Source: Basidiobolus meristosporus CBS 931.73
Lineage: Eukaryota; Basidiobolomycota; Basidiobolomycetes; Basidiobolales; Basidiobolaceae
Direction of reading: 5' to 3'
Assembly (NCBI GenBank): GCA_002104905.1
Contig: MCFE01000720.1
Location: 1-42,253, forward strand
DNA: 42,253 nucleotides
Part shown: piece by piece, positions 30,155 to 40,099 of the stretch
How the letters are laid out: the number at the start of each line of letters is the position of its first letter
Numbering within the stretch: the first letter of the stretch is position 1
Made by a program: the position numbers and the translations under genes
Notes under the pieces: generated by a model
Seen by the model: only the letters and a program-made list of their open reading frames with translations
Database searches by the model: none
What the model was told of the DNA's origin: nothing

Positions 30155-31603
30155 CTAGTGCAAGGGAATGCTTCGGGCAAATTGGAAAACATTTTTGGGA
30201 TCGTATTTGTTCTTGATATGAACTAGTCTATCGAAGTTATCCCCATAGTAGATCTTCTTCCAGTCCTTTTCGTCGTTGTCAACGTAGTTTTGGTAGCCTT
30301 GGGGGAAGTCTGGATGAAGCGTGTTATAAATTTCATGTAGCCAAGGAAGACGTGTAGCATTGAAGACGCCGATTTGGATGCTAGAAATGGTATTGCGGTG
30401 GACAAAGGAGGTGGCATGGGTCGAGTGTCTGCCAACTTGTCCCCCTTGCATATCAAACATGATGAAGGCCTGATTGTCAACCGATTTCATAATGTCATAG
30501 ACTTTGTTGGCCACTTCTTTGGTCACCGGCTTCACCAAATAGCCTGATTTAGCCTTGAAATAGCTCTTGACTGATCTCCGTTGGGTTTTGGCCAAATCAT
30601 CAACCGCCATATGAGGACCGTTGGTAGCAAAATATAGGAACGATTCGGGTAAAGTCATCTTTTGGTTAGTGATCAGCGAGGTCTTGGGGAGTTTATCGAT
30701 AATTTCCTGGAACAATTGTTTTTGCTTCGTCGGATTGCCTGTTAAGATGGTTCCCGATACTCGAATTGCTCCGCCAGGTAAGATATGGAAAATTCCAGTA
30801 ACTTCCCTGGGTGGGTTACTAGCAAACCATTCTTGAACCCCAATAAGCACGTCACTGAAGTTCCCTGGACTAGTAGGATAAGTGAGTGAGAAGACTGGGA
30901 ACTTGCTAGGTGCGTGGAAATAACGGAATTGGAACTTTGTCACAATGCCGTACGAGCTATGACCTGCACCCAATAGAGCCCAGAACAAGTCTTTGTTCTT
31001 CTTTTTACTAGCAACGACGACATCCCCAGTAGCGGTAACCACCTCCATGGACTCCACTCTATCCAGCATCAGCCCATGAAGACGACTGTACAAGCCGTAG
31101 CCACCACCTAGGGTATGCCCGCCCACTCCGATCTCTGGCTCGCTGCCATGTGGGAGACCCACATTACGCTCTTTCCACAAGAAGTGCAAGAGCCTGCCTA
31201 CCAATTGGCCGGCTTCAACGGAAACAGTACGATTGTTATCGTCAAATTTGGTCTCGTGCATGTTGACCAAATCAACGACCATCTTGCCATCTTCCCCTCC
31301 AAGTCCATAGCCCTCATAATCATGACCGCCGCTGCGAGCGACTACCTTAAGATTGGTTTTACTCGCACATCTCACTGCAAGCGCTACATCGTGAGTGCTT
31401 GTAGGGCGTACGATAACGGCTGGAGAAACCTCGGAGAGTCTGTCATTCCAGTTGAATCTTGCCTGGTCGTATCCGGTATATCCCGGAAGGAATACCTTAT
31501 GGTGAATCTTATGTAAGCATCGGGCTATATCAGCAGAAAGTAGCGATTTGGCCAGACTGCCGGAAGCGGAGAGAAAAAGGAGCAAAGCGCTGGCTGCTTT
31601 CAT
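30155..31603 (-). CDS. Secreted BBE-type FAD-linked oxidoreductase
   Basis: 482 residues in one exon; a flavin oxidase of the berberine-bridge-enzyme class, which oxidises alcohols, sugars or alkaloid-like substrates with O2. A signal peptide spans about residues 1-19 (MKAASALLLFLSASGSLAKS). The FAD-binding domain follows, with VRPTSTHDV and RSGGHDYEG; His94 is the expected covalent FAD ligand. GVGGHTLGGGYG is the second FAD loop. The Cys that gives a second flavin link in bicovalent members (just before P-x-x-G-x-GG) is replaced by Glu155, so attachment should be through His only. The C-terminal BBE motif is complete (YQNYVD, then KKIYYG, RLVHIKNKYDPKNVF). Substrate unknown. A TATAAAAG lies on the minus strand about 65 bp upstream of the ATG. 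Confidence 0.9.
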   Translation of the reverse strand: MKAASALLLFLSASGSLAKSLLSADIARCLHKIHHKVFLPGYTGYDQARFNWNDRLSEVSPAVIVRPTSTHDVALAVRCASKTNLKVVARSGGHDYEGYGLGGEDGKMVVDLVNMHETKFDDNNRTVSVEAGQLVGRLLHFLWKERNVGLPHGSEPEIGVGGHTLGGGYGLYSRLHGLMLDRVESMEVVTATGDVVVASKKKNKDLFWALLGAGHSSYGIVTKFQFRYFHAPSKFPVFSLTYPTSPGNFSDVLIGVQEWFASNPPREVTGIFHILPGGAIRVSGTILTGNPTKQKQLFQEIIDKLPKTSLITNQKMTLPESFLYFATNGPHMAVDDLAKTQRRSVKSYFKAKSGYLVKPVTKEVANKVYDIMKSVDNQAFIMFDMQGGQVGRHSTHATSFVHRNTISSIQIGVFNATRLPWLHEIYNTLHPDFPQGYQNYVDNDEKDWKKIYYGDNFDRLVHIKNKYDPKNVFQFARSIPLH

Positions 31604-34559
31604 GTTGAACTCAGAGTCAGATCGGCTTGATGACTTGTCTTCTTACCAGCCATTCAAGCCGCCACTTTTATACACAACCAGGAATTGGAAGTGCATTAGT
31701 AAAGCTTTACCGATACTGTAGGGCAGTATCGTCCACCCTCCCCCAAATCAGAAAGTATTACCATAAAAGGTATATAGAAGTACATGGTCACCAGGATCGC
31801 CCTCACAAATCTCCGACCACCAAACATCCACAAGAGATCGTGCCAAATGGGGCGGTTGGCGTATGCCAAAATTTACCACTCTTTCCACACCATATCGCTC
31901 TGACAGTGACCATTCTCATACGATAGAGAACACCATTGACCAGACTGGGAGAAGCCGATTGCTATTTGTCATGGGTAGAAAAAGATGCCATCAAGAACTG
32001 GGCAACTTCCGAATTAAGGTCCATATGTTGGACTCTAGCCTGGACTATTCTATTATTGCTAAAGATGTTACCGGTCGCTTGGTTGAAAGTTCCGGTTGAA
32101 TCAATGGTGACTTTTTGCATTTTTCAAAGAGCGCTAAAGGTTGTGTGGGTATCTGTTGTCCCTACCAACATACACTGCTTATTACTGCTGAACTTCATGA
32201 TGTTTATCATGTCAGATCGATTTACCCTGCAGGAACATAACATAATAAACATTTGTTATTCATGAGTACCTTCTACAAGTCCTGATGTGGGAGAGTATGA
32301 AATGACTCTCAGGCAGCTATTTTCGAAGTTATGGACCGAGATTATTTGCCAGTGAATAGTACAAAACCAAACACGGTAAAATGAAGCATGGTCGCTTTTT
32401 CCATATCTATCAGGGTAGTAAGGTCAGGCGTATACCAAATTTATTCCATACGCGCTCGATCCTATTGCAATCAAGTCACATACCTTGAAAATACAGCTCT
32501 TTGTATTGTATTGGCAAAGTAGGCAGTTGAAGTTTGGGCTACTTTGAGACACTAGATGCCTCCCCTCCCTCTAAGTTGGTAGCCAGTGCTGACGACCATA
32601 ATATTGGCCCAAGTTGTGGTTACCTATACAGCCTCTACCCGTAAGAACCTTGAAATCATGTATATTTCAAAGAAAAAACATGCACTTCTGAAAGAGATCT
32701 TTAACACTGTTATTATTGCCAACTCTAACACAGATACTCAGTATGCCTTCCAGTAGATAATTTGAACCTTCCAAAATGACATGACTTGCATATATACCCA
32801 TAGCAACTGTGACACTTTTTACCACTGTCATTGACAGGTGATTGAGAATGTAGAATCTATTTTCCTCGTTGCAATTACTCCGGGAATATCGTGAGAATAT
32901 ATTCTTTGAGCAGTTTCAGTGTGAAAGCCACACATACACACGAAGGGCATGTCACTTCCCTTGCCAGAGTATATCTGTACGATCACAGTCGGTCTAACAT
33001 GCAATGCATTTACGCAAATTATTGTCCAAGTAGCCCGATTATGGCAATGCTAGCAACGAAATTACATTCTTCTGTAGTGCAGGTGCGTTCTCATGTTCAG
33101 TTGTGTGAGAAAAAACCCACTTGAGGAAATTGCATCTAATTCCGTATCTGAGTCTATTGCATCTTTGTTCCTAGCTTTATAGGACCAATAGACAAGTGTC
33201 AGTTGAGCTATCTCCAATCCTATCCTCGCTAACGTGGCAACTTGTAGTGAATGCTCGTCTATGTAACATGTAAGAAAGCATTGCCGTTACCGAGAATCAA
33301 TTATACTAGTCGCGTTTGACCTTCTATGTCGGTAAGTGTCTGGCTTGAGAGCACTTCTGATGCCACTCTGCTGATGACTGTACCGGGTTACATAGACTTT
33401 GCAACATCAGCTCTTTTCTACACATCACCTCTTCTTGGAGAAGTGAGCAGGCATCAAGAATAGGACCATTCATTTCCTCTTGCTTGCTTACAAGTGCCTT
33501 TGGTGGTGTTCTGATATTCCTTTAAGTCAAATCTATTGGGCTTGGATTTGGTCGATTCCTCCGAAATGTCTTTCTGAACCGACAGAGCTCTAATCTGGCA
33601 GCCTCCAACGACGCTCTCAAACCGAAAGAAACAAGATCTGAATCCAGATATATCATGTATCCACGTTATTAGTGAACTCTACTATTCCATAAGTCCAGAG
33701 GCTCTAACTGCAGACAGCAAGAGTGGCCAAATGCTGGATTACCCAGAAATATAGACCATATTCCCTAACCCTATGGCTGTTAATCAGGCCACTTGAGCAG
33801 GGTATGCATCGTTCTTGAATGCGCCTTTATGATCAAGGTGTTGGCTGTAGCCGAACTAGAGTTAAAGACCATGGGGCAGAATCAATGAACGGAAACAGTC
33901 ACCGAATAATCCAAAGTCAGTCCTACAACACATATTACGAAGAACATGTATGCCGATAATCTAAAATCAGCATCCACAAGTGAGGTTGTCCAGTGCGCGT
34001 TCTGTGGAGTCGGAAATAATCCACATAGAACGTTACCTTCCTGCAATTGATCAAAATGTTTAGTGTTGTCCTACTTGAGAGCTCAAAGTTTGGATTAAGT
34101 CCATTTAACCAGATATGTATGGCCAGTTCGACTCAGGGCATGTCATGGTCATCCAGATGGCCTTTTTTGGAACATGGCTTCACCAAAAAGTGCACCAATT
34201 CAGTACTATTGGATGCTTGTCTTACTGCCTTTACCTCTGCCGCTACAGTTCCCAAAAGCGTATGATGCATGCCAGGATACTCCAATCACAACAGAATGAC
34301 ACAAACAAGGATTTCTCAGTGACACGCTCATTGATCAAACAATCTTTAGGGCTGGTAAGGCGTATGAAACTCCATAGAGTGCTGGTTATTGAGACAGTAC
34401 GATTGGTGCTTCATAATCATAATTAGGCAACAAAAGCATGTGGAGATAGTTCGCTATCCTACATTATGCTTCTGCCACCCGGGTTCTAAGCACACCGGCC
34501 AATTACCACTAGTAAATTGATATGACATCAAGGCATCTACATACTTTCCCATCAAAGGT
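31604..34559. other. Gene desert, nothing supported
   Basis: Almost 3 kb without a convincing frame. On the minus strand near 34240-34120 a stretch of about 35 codons reads plausibly (EVKAVRQASNSTELVHFLV) but lacks a start, a family or continuation. It may be a decayed gene. Confidence 0.4.
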
Positions 34560-34565
34560 TTTATT
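34560..34565 (-). terminator. Poly(A) signal of the RNase T2 gene
   Basis: AATAAA on the minus strand, 37 bp past the RNase T2 stop. Confidence 0.5.
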
Positions 34566-34601
34566 CCCATAAATCATAGATCGGGAGTATGTCTGTTGCC
34601 A

Positions 34602-35512
34602 TTATTTCAGAGGGTACCTGATACTGGTGCTGCAAGAGTGGCTACCTTTGAAGCTGTCTGGTACATAAATATCCTTACCTTTGACATGGAAATAAGCCCA
34701 AATTTCGTTGAGTACACCAGATTTACACTTGAAATAGGGAGTAACTCCGAGGTCATTCTTGATAGCATTAGCCATATTCGCTAGAGTGTAGGTTCCCCCG
34801 GGGACAATCCCTGCGGTAGCAAGGGCACCATATAGGTTGTATTTCGCACGGAGGTTTAAAACAGTTTGGAAGTAATCCAGCATATCTTCGTATTTTTGGT
34901 AATTGGTGCCATAGCAGTCTGGATCGAGTGTTGAGACGCAAGTTCCATGTTTACCCCATTCATGCTCCCTATCGAGTCAATGTGTTGGCATCCATTGTCC
35001 CTCTGCAGGAAAGTAATGTGCACATGTCTGCTTACCAAAAGACGCCATTATCTCCATTGTAGGAGGGCCAGTAAACATTCATTAGATCATAGAGACTGCT
35101 ATTGGCGCCTTGTACAATCTGTCCGACGTTGGTATACGCTCTCGACGGATCACAGCCATCAGAGGGTCCTTGCGCACCAGAACTATCATACCACACAGGT
35201 AAGTATTAGGGCTTCAATGCGCAGCTTTAGTGCTTACCAAGTATCCGGCCATAGCCCGTGAAGAGTAAAAGCGTCTTTGGGCCCGTAACCTGGGATCCAC
35301 TAAAGATGACAGAAATGGTTAGTGGCCTGATTACCGGGGTTTCCGTCAATAGATACCTGTTGTGTAAGCACAATTATTCCGTAAGATGGAACGCAACATG
35401 AATCAGCATTCGAGACGGCACAAGAGACTCCATCAATAGGGCAGGATTTTTGAGCAAACACAGTGGCCAAAGATACAAAAGTGCCGAATGCCAAAACGCT
35501 AAAGAGCCTCAT
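34602..35512 (-). CDS. Secreted ribonuclease T2
   Basis: An acid endoribonuclease that cleaves RNA through a 2',3'-cyclic phosphate; secreted or vacuolar. Four exons (35512-35357, 35299-35238, 35182-35036, 34968-34602) give 243 residues and all phases close. A signal peptide spans residues 1-20 (MRLFSVLAFGTFVSLATVFA). Then comes the Cys-rich start of fungal T2 enzymes (SCPIDGVSC, CCVP). Catalytic site 1 is FTLHGLWPD with His66; site 2 is HEWGKHGTC with Glu125 and His129. All catalytic residues are present, so it should be active. Introns are 55-67 nt with normal ends. It lies about 6.7 kb from the chromosome end. Confidence 0.95.
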
Positions 35513-36522
35513 TTGCTAAGTGGTTGATAGAAATGATATGCGATGCTTGGTCTTCTGAATGGTATTTTATACGCTTGAAACCGTGTGGTTACCAGGCCTT
35601 GTCACTCGTAAACCACTATTAATATCCGAAAATGAAACCAGTATTGCGCTAAATACGACTGAATATTCACATCTAAGATCCGGCAAAACATATCAGCAGT
35701 ACGGAAATGGTGCTCGTACCAATTAACTATGAACTCTCCTGCAAGAGATGCAATGGTGAAGACAGCCTGTTATGTTTATCCACCAGTAAGTACTCCTTTG
35801 ACCGCGATGGGCCAGTGAACAACAGGCTTGTATCTGGCTCAGGAGCAAAGATGGAAATACAGTACACTGATGAGAATATTCTCTTAAATGTTGAACAAAG
35901 TCACCAGCGAAGTATGGCTATGAGACAAGGCCTTGAACTTACCATTCTATCACGCTTCACTTGTGTTGTGTAGTAGGCGAAATTGCCAACTCTTCAATTA
36001 GGTGATGAACGTTAGAGAGCTATTCTTAGGTAGAATGATTGTATTGATGAGCTGTAATTATTGTGGAACGTATTAAATATATACTTAATTATTAGTGGAC
36101 CAAGCATCGATTGTCCAAAGCTCTGGATTGGACCTTAATATTTATTAATAGAAAAGCCATGATTTTCACGCAAGTACTGAACCACGTGGAATGGGGTTGA
36201 GGAATTTCAAGTCCGGGGACATAGTAGGTTTGAGATGATCCCACGCTTCTGCAAAACCTGGTACAAAATATTGTAGCTGAATTTATACAGGTCTAGTTCC
36301 ACCAATGATCTGAGCATGCACAAAGTAGCTAGTTTGTTTGACTTACGGTTGCATTTCTACTTAGGCATTGGCATAATGATTTGATCAAGTTAATACAAAC
36401 CACAAAAGGGTAATTTACCAGGGTGGAGGGAAAGTCACCAGTATGGTGAATTCTTTATTTTTGCCTAGTAATCATAAAATTACTAAAGCTAGTCAGTCAG
36501 GATTCTAAAGCAAAATACTCTT
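35513..36522. other. No gene supported
   Basis: AT-rich. A plus-strand frame of 88 codons at 35707-35973 has no signal peptide, no family and only ordinary composition, so I leave it uncalled. Confidence 0.35.
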
Positions 36523-36810
36523 ATGACTGACAACGCTCTTGGCCAAGGAATAAGGGATCTTAGTAAGGGTGTCAAACAGGAATTCCAGTCTACTGCTAAG
36601 AATTTGGATGATGCGGGCAAAGAAATAAAGCAGGGCAACAGCGACACTGAGGTGGTACCTCTCACTAAAGACACTTCAGTGAGCCTGGGACGAAGTGATA
36701 AGCCTGGTGAAGTTTCAGCTGAGCGCGTCAAGCATGGATCCCCGGGAGAGAAGTTAAATCTCACAAAAGGTAACCAGGATATGGTGGGATATATTCACTC
36801 GCGTGATTGA
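36523..36810 (+). CDS. Small hydrophilic protein, unknown
   Basis: 95 residues, strongly hydrophilic, rich in Lys, Asp, Gly and Ser, with helix-forming stretches (GIRDLSKGVKQEFQS, LDDAGKEIKQG). There are no cysteines, aromatic core or signal peptide. This composition resembles stress-related, LEA-like or CsbD-like disordered proteins, but no diagnostic motif is present. It is less AT-rich than its flanks, which supports coding. Confidence 0.45.
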   Translation: MTDNALGQGIRDLSKGVKQEFQSTAKNLDDAGKEIKQGNSDTEVVPLTKDTSVSLGRSDKPGEVSAERVKHGSPGEKLNLTKGNQDMVGYIHSRD

Positions 36811-37024
36811 TAGTTTATTACAAGTCTTAGCAACTATATGCTTATGATGAATAAACCTGATTTGAATATCTGCGTGACGCTCTTTGCTCTGCAGGTAAAG
36901 AAAGAAAAATTTATATTCTATTTTTATGATCCTCTTTTGTTGGAAGACCTTGAAATGAGGTAGAGCACATCTTATTTGATTACCTTACTTTACACTGGAG
37001 TATAACTCTTTTGCAAATTTTAGT

Positions 37025-37360
37025 GCACTCGCATCCCTTGGCTGACAAGCCAATGGGGCGAAGCTACCATCTGTCGGATTATGGCTGAACGCCTCTAAGT
37101 CAGAATCCGTGCTAGAAGGCGACGATGCTTACCTTCTCCATATTTAGATGAATACAAATAGAGTACTCTGGTAGTGCTCCGGTATCCTAACAGGGGGACG
37201 TTAGCCAAGTAGTGGAAGTGCTGCTTGGTGAGTTCCTGAATTGTAATTTCAAATATTGGAGAGGATAAATCCTTTGCAGACAACTTAAATAAGGAACGGG
37301 GTATTGTAGGCAGTAGAGTAGCCTTGTTGCTACAATCTGCTGAGATTAAGCCTTTTGTTC
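37025..37360 (+). rRNA. LSU (25S/28S) rRNA 3'-end fragment
   Basis: The stretch GAAGCTACCATCTGTCGG, GGATTATGGCTGAACGCC, TCTAAGTCAGAATCCGTG at 37058-37115 and GGGGTATTGTAGGCAGTAGA, GTAGCCTTGTTGCTACAATC, TGCTGAGATTAAGCC at 37298-37352 are the conserved last helices of eukaryotic LSU rRNA. It ends close to the natural 3' end. Only about 335 bp is recognisable and nothing upstream looks like LSU, so it is a truncated rDNA relic or the broken edge of an rDNA unit. Some substitutions (CTACAATCTGC for the usual TTACGATCTGC) suggest it is no longer under selection. Confidence 0.88.
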
Positions 37361-37501
37361 TTCAGGTGGAGAGTACTTTCGGGGTTGGATATATCTGCGC
37401 TGATGGTTTACTTTGCCAAGATTCAATTCCTTGGGGAGCAGTATAATTTTTATTTGGGGGGTTTGAGATGATTGGGGGGATGGGATTGAGGATGGGGGGG
37501 G
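37361..37501. other. rDNA-LINE junction, G-rich
   Basis: After the LSU 3' end come about 95 bp of unknown sequence (possibly rDNA spacer), then a stretch with four G-runs (GGGGGG, GGGGGG, GGG, GGGGGGGG at 37456-37501) separated by TTTGAGATGATT-like pieces. This reads like degenerated telomeric or G-tract seam material immediately in front of element A copy 1. Confidence 0.45.
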
Positions 37502-38145
37502 AGACAGTCACCAACAGGTGAAATCTTTATTTCAGTTGAAACAAAGAAGCCAGCGCTACTGTTGTAGCTTTGATACAAGAGTGTGTAGCTGAGGGGAATT
37601 TGTAGGTAAGTTAATAAGAAGTGATGATAGTTCTTCAGTGCTCAAGACACTGTTCAGTGGGAAGGGGGGTAGCAAGAGAGGTAAGAATGACTTGTCAACA
37701 ACATTAATGGGGGGGAATGTGATAAGGATTGATATTCATCATAAAGGGAGTGTGCTGCTGCAGATATTGCTGCCAAAGGTCTGTCAAGTACTTCAGGTAG
37801 GCCAGCTTGGGTTTTTCTGACTGCAGAATAAATTGAGCAAGCTTCTTGACTTCAGGATCTCCAAGTATAGTTCTCCAGCAGGAGCCTGGTGTAGTGTGGT
37901 GTGTTCTCTTCCAGGCCTTGAATCAGTGGGTTGTTGCAGTTGTGAAGTCTGAGGTATAATCTGGTTCTAAGGTAGAGAAGTCTGATCTTATAGGGCATAA
38001 ACCCAAAAGCACCAAGAATAGCATGTCTGTAGGGGCATTCAGGCAAATGAGGCACCAAGGAGGTAATGCACCATACTGCAAACTTGTCAAGCTTAGTGCA
38101 GTCTCTAGAAGTAAGAGAGAGAAGTGGTAAGCCAAATTCCAGGAC
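37502..38145 (-). mobile_element. Telomeric LINE element A, copy 1 (5'-truncated)
   Basis: Near-identical to 41419-42017 and extends about 45 bp further 5'. On the minus strand it ends with AATAAAGATT, then a stem-loop (TCACC-loop-GGTGA, 37521-37508), GACTGTCT and a C-tract. Its coding frame matches copy 2 (for example FAVWCITS, HAILGAFGFMPYK) but is broken by a one-base insertion near 37920 (CCTTGAATCAG against CCTTAATCAG) and a G-run indel near 37712. At its upstream end, after LEFG codons, the sequence hits TTAGGGT at 38146, taken as the truncation point. Confidence 0.85.
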
Positions 38146-38152
38146 TTAGGGT
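38146..38152 (+). other. Possible telomere seam
   Basis: TTAGGGT exactly where the element A copy 1 frame stops being LINE-like. Only 7 bp, so chance is possible; the same arrangement at other elements makes it suggestive. Confidence 0.4.
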
Positions 38153-38187
38153 GTAGGTGTTATAGTAAGGGCTAGGAAAAGGTCAGA

Positions 38188-38275
38188 AGAGCAGGGGGTC
38201 TGGGGGACGCAGTCCCCTAGAGAATAAAAAAGCAGGGGGTTTGGGGGATGCAATCCCCCATACTGCTCCCATACT
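38188..38275. repeat. Paired G/C hairpin direct repeats
   Basis: Two copies of AGCAGGGGGT-(C/T)-TGGGGGA followed by (C/T)GCA(G/A)TCCCC, 41 bp apart. Each folds into a strong stem (TGGGGGA...TCCCC). They are separated by CTAGAGAATAAAAA. Likely the end structure of another repeat. Confidence 0.65.
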
Positions 38276-38790
38276 CTTTAAATTCCTGTTGGATTACTTT
38301 ACTCTCATTCTTGGTTCTGGTCCCTTAGGGTTAGAATTCCTCCTCCTAACCCTTATCACCCTAACCATAAATATTTTTACCCTACAATTGGCACATTGTC
38401 TGCTGATATAGTGGGCATGTCTGGGCCAATATTTGTCTCCCTATACTGTCCATATGCTCTGTATAAGTCTTGATGACTATTTAATTAATAAATTGTTACT
38501 TTTAATGTATATCTAATAATTAATGGGATTCATCCCAATCTGGCCACAATCCCATATTTTGGTAAGCTTTGGGTACCATAAATTGTGTGGCCCTAATATG
38601 ATAAAAAAATTCATGGCCAATACAAATTTTCTGTAACCCAATTGCTTTTACCAAATATAAAGTGTATCCCAAAGCTCAATATATATTATGGCTATAATAG
38701 AGACTTTATTTGACACCATTGCAACTACTACTTATGTTCTATGCGCACATGTATCCCGTGGGAATTGTAAAACTTAGCCATGTGGTACAA

Positions 38791-39107
38791 AAGTGCTTTT
38801 ATTTTTCATCATGATAGTTTTACATGAGTTCCTAACGCACTTTGAAAGTACGCAGTAGCCATACCCCAACAGGTTTTAAGGATGTCTACTAGATACATCT
38901 ACTTGTGTCTAGCAGGAGCCATCAATCATCAGCCATGCGGTAATAAAGTGCTTTTATTTTTCATCATGATAGTTTTACATGAGTCCCTAACGCACTTTTA
39001 TAGTGCGCGGTAACCATACCCCAACAGGTTTTAAGGATACCCACTTGCTACGTTTACTTGTGTCTAGCGGGAGTTATCAATCATCAGCCACGCAGTAATA
39101 AAGTGCT
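38791..39107. repeat. 155-bp subtelomeric tandem repeat, two units plus stub
   Basis: Units begin AAAGTGCTTTTATTTTTCATC; AAGTGCTT recurs at 38791, 38946 and 39101, exactly 155 bp apart. The third unit stops after AAGTGCTT and continues as TTAGGG repeat. Units differ by about 10%. Each holds ACCCCAACAGGTTTTAAGG and TCATCATGATAG, with no open frame. Confidence 0.85.
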
Positions 39108-39159
39108 TAGGGTTAGGGGGGGAGACAGTCTTAGGGCTAGGGTTAGGGGTTAGGGGGGG
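39108..39159 (+). other. Interstitial telomere seam with LINE scrap
   Basis: TTAGGGTTAGGGGGGG (39108-39122) cuts the 155-bp repeat. AGACAGTC follows (39123-39130): the last bases of element A. Then TTAGGGCTAGGGTTAGGGG, TTAGGGGGGG (to 39159) and element B. Two rounds of telomere addition with a minimal retroelement fragment between them are readable here. Confidence 0.8.
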
Positions 39160-39245
39160 ATGATCATCACCAAAGGGTGAAATCTTTATTTAAATAATAA
39201 ATAAAGAAGCCAAATTTGAATATGAATATCTGAGATGCAGGAAGC

Positions 39246-40043
39246 CTACAAGATAAACTTGGACTTTGCTGTATCCCAAATATCCTCAATATCAAAGTCT
39301 AGAGGAGAGTGTAGCAAGACTGCTTGTTCACTGTAGTATTTCTTGAGGAAGTTTGTGACTTGAAGGGAAGGAGAGTTTTTCAACAAGCTGGTAAATCTTT
39401 TGAGGAGTTCTTTTTCTAGAGAGAATGGCACAAAGAGTGGAATGTCTAAATGATGTCTGAATATATGCTCTGAGAGCTCCCAATCCAGCATATTTTTGAC
39501 TTCTTCTGTAAAATCTTCAACAATATCTTTGTCAAGAATAACTTCCAAGAGATCCCTGGCAATGTACTGAATGTTAATAATCTTAGGCATATGAATACCT
39601 AGGTCCTTGAGGTAGTTTCTTTGTTCTGATATTGGGAGATATCCTGCATTTCTGAAATAGCAAACAGCCCAGTTGGCAGTAGGAGTATCAGGGCTGACAG
39701 GGAATCTTCTTCTGGCTTTAAAGTGCACTGGCTTAGGAGACTGTCTTGATGGAAGGGCAGCTGGATTTGGATGAGCTTGAAGTGCTTGGGAGTAGGTTTG
39801 AGTACAAGTAGTAGAAGTTCCTGGTTGCTGAGAATTTTCAGATTGACTGGATGAAGAGCTAATTGAGGGGCTACAAGGTAAGGAAGAAGCTGAAAGAGAA
39901 GTGGAGAGGGCTGGGTGAAGTTCAGAAAGAGTTTTGAAAAGAATTTGGATCTGAGATTTCAACATTGAGTTTTCAGATTCAAGAAGAGAAACTCTTTGTT
40001 CAAGGTAAGAAGTCTGTAAAGAGTGAAAGTTGGGTAAAGACAT
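39246..40043 (-). CDS. ORF1/Gag-like protein of telomeric element B
   Basis: 265 residues, uninterrupted. Residues about 8-45 form a leucine-zipper-like coiled coil (YLEQRVSLLESENSMLKSQI), then a Ser/Gln/Pro-rich linker (45-105) with a basic patch (KPVHFKARRRF), and a folded C-terminal half with WAVCYFRNAGYLPISEQRNY and ARDLLEVILDKDIVEDF. Coiled coil, basic linker and C-terminal domain is the layout of LINE ORF1 proteins that bind the element RNA as trimers or multimers. No zinc knuckle is seen. A TATA box in the adjacent monomer lies about 100 bp upstream of the ATG. An intact frame in a repetitive region suggests recent activity. Assignment to ORF1 is by layout and position, not by a recognised domain. 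Confidence 0.7.
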   Translation of the reverse strand: MSLPNFHSLQTSYLEQRVSLLESENSMLKSQIQILFKTLSELHPALSTSLSASSLPCSPSISSSSSQSENSQQPGTSTTCTQTYSQALQAHPNPAALPSRQSPKPVHFKARRRFPVSPDTPTANWAVCYFRNAGYLPISEQRNYLKDLGIHMPKIINIQYIARDLLEVILDKDIVEDFTEEVKNMLDWELSEHIFRHHLDIPLFVPFSLEKELLKRFTSLLKNSPSLQVTNFLKKYYSEQAVLLHSPLDFDIEDIWDTAKSKFIL

Positions 40044-40099
40044 GGAAGTAGTAAATAAGAAGAAAGGAGTAGTTGGGGTGGGAGGGTGGGAAAATAGGT

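Noticed and set aside
34047-34426. Two overlapping plus-strand frames (72 and 103 codons) as genes
   Set aside because: AT-rich desert, no start context, domain or poly(A) support; mutually overlapping.
37852-38135. Separate small genes in element A copy 1
   Set aside because: They are pieces of the frameshifted LINE frame that is continuous in copy 2.
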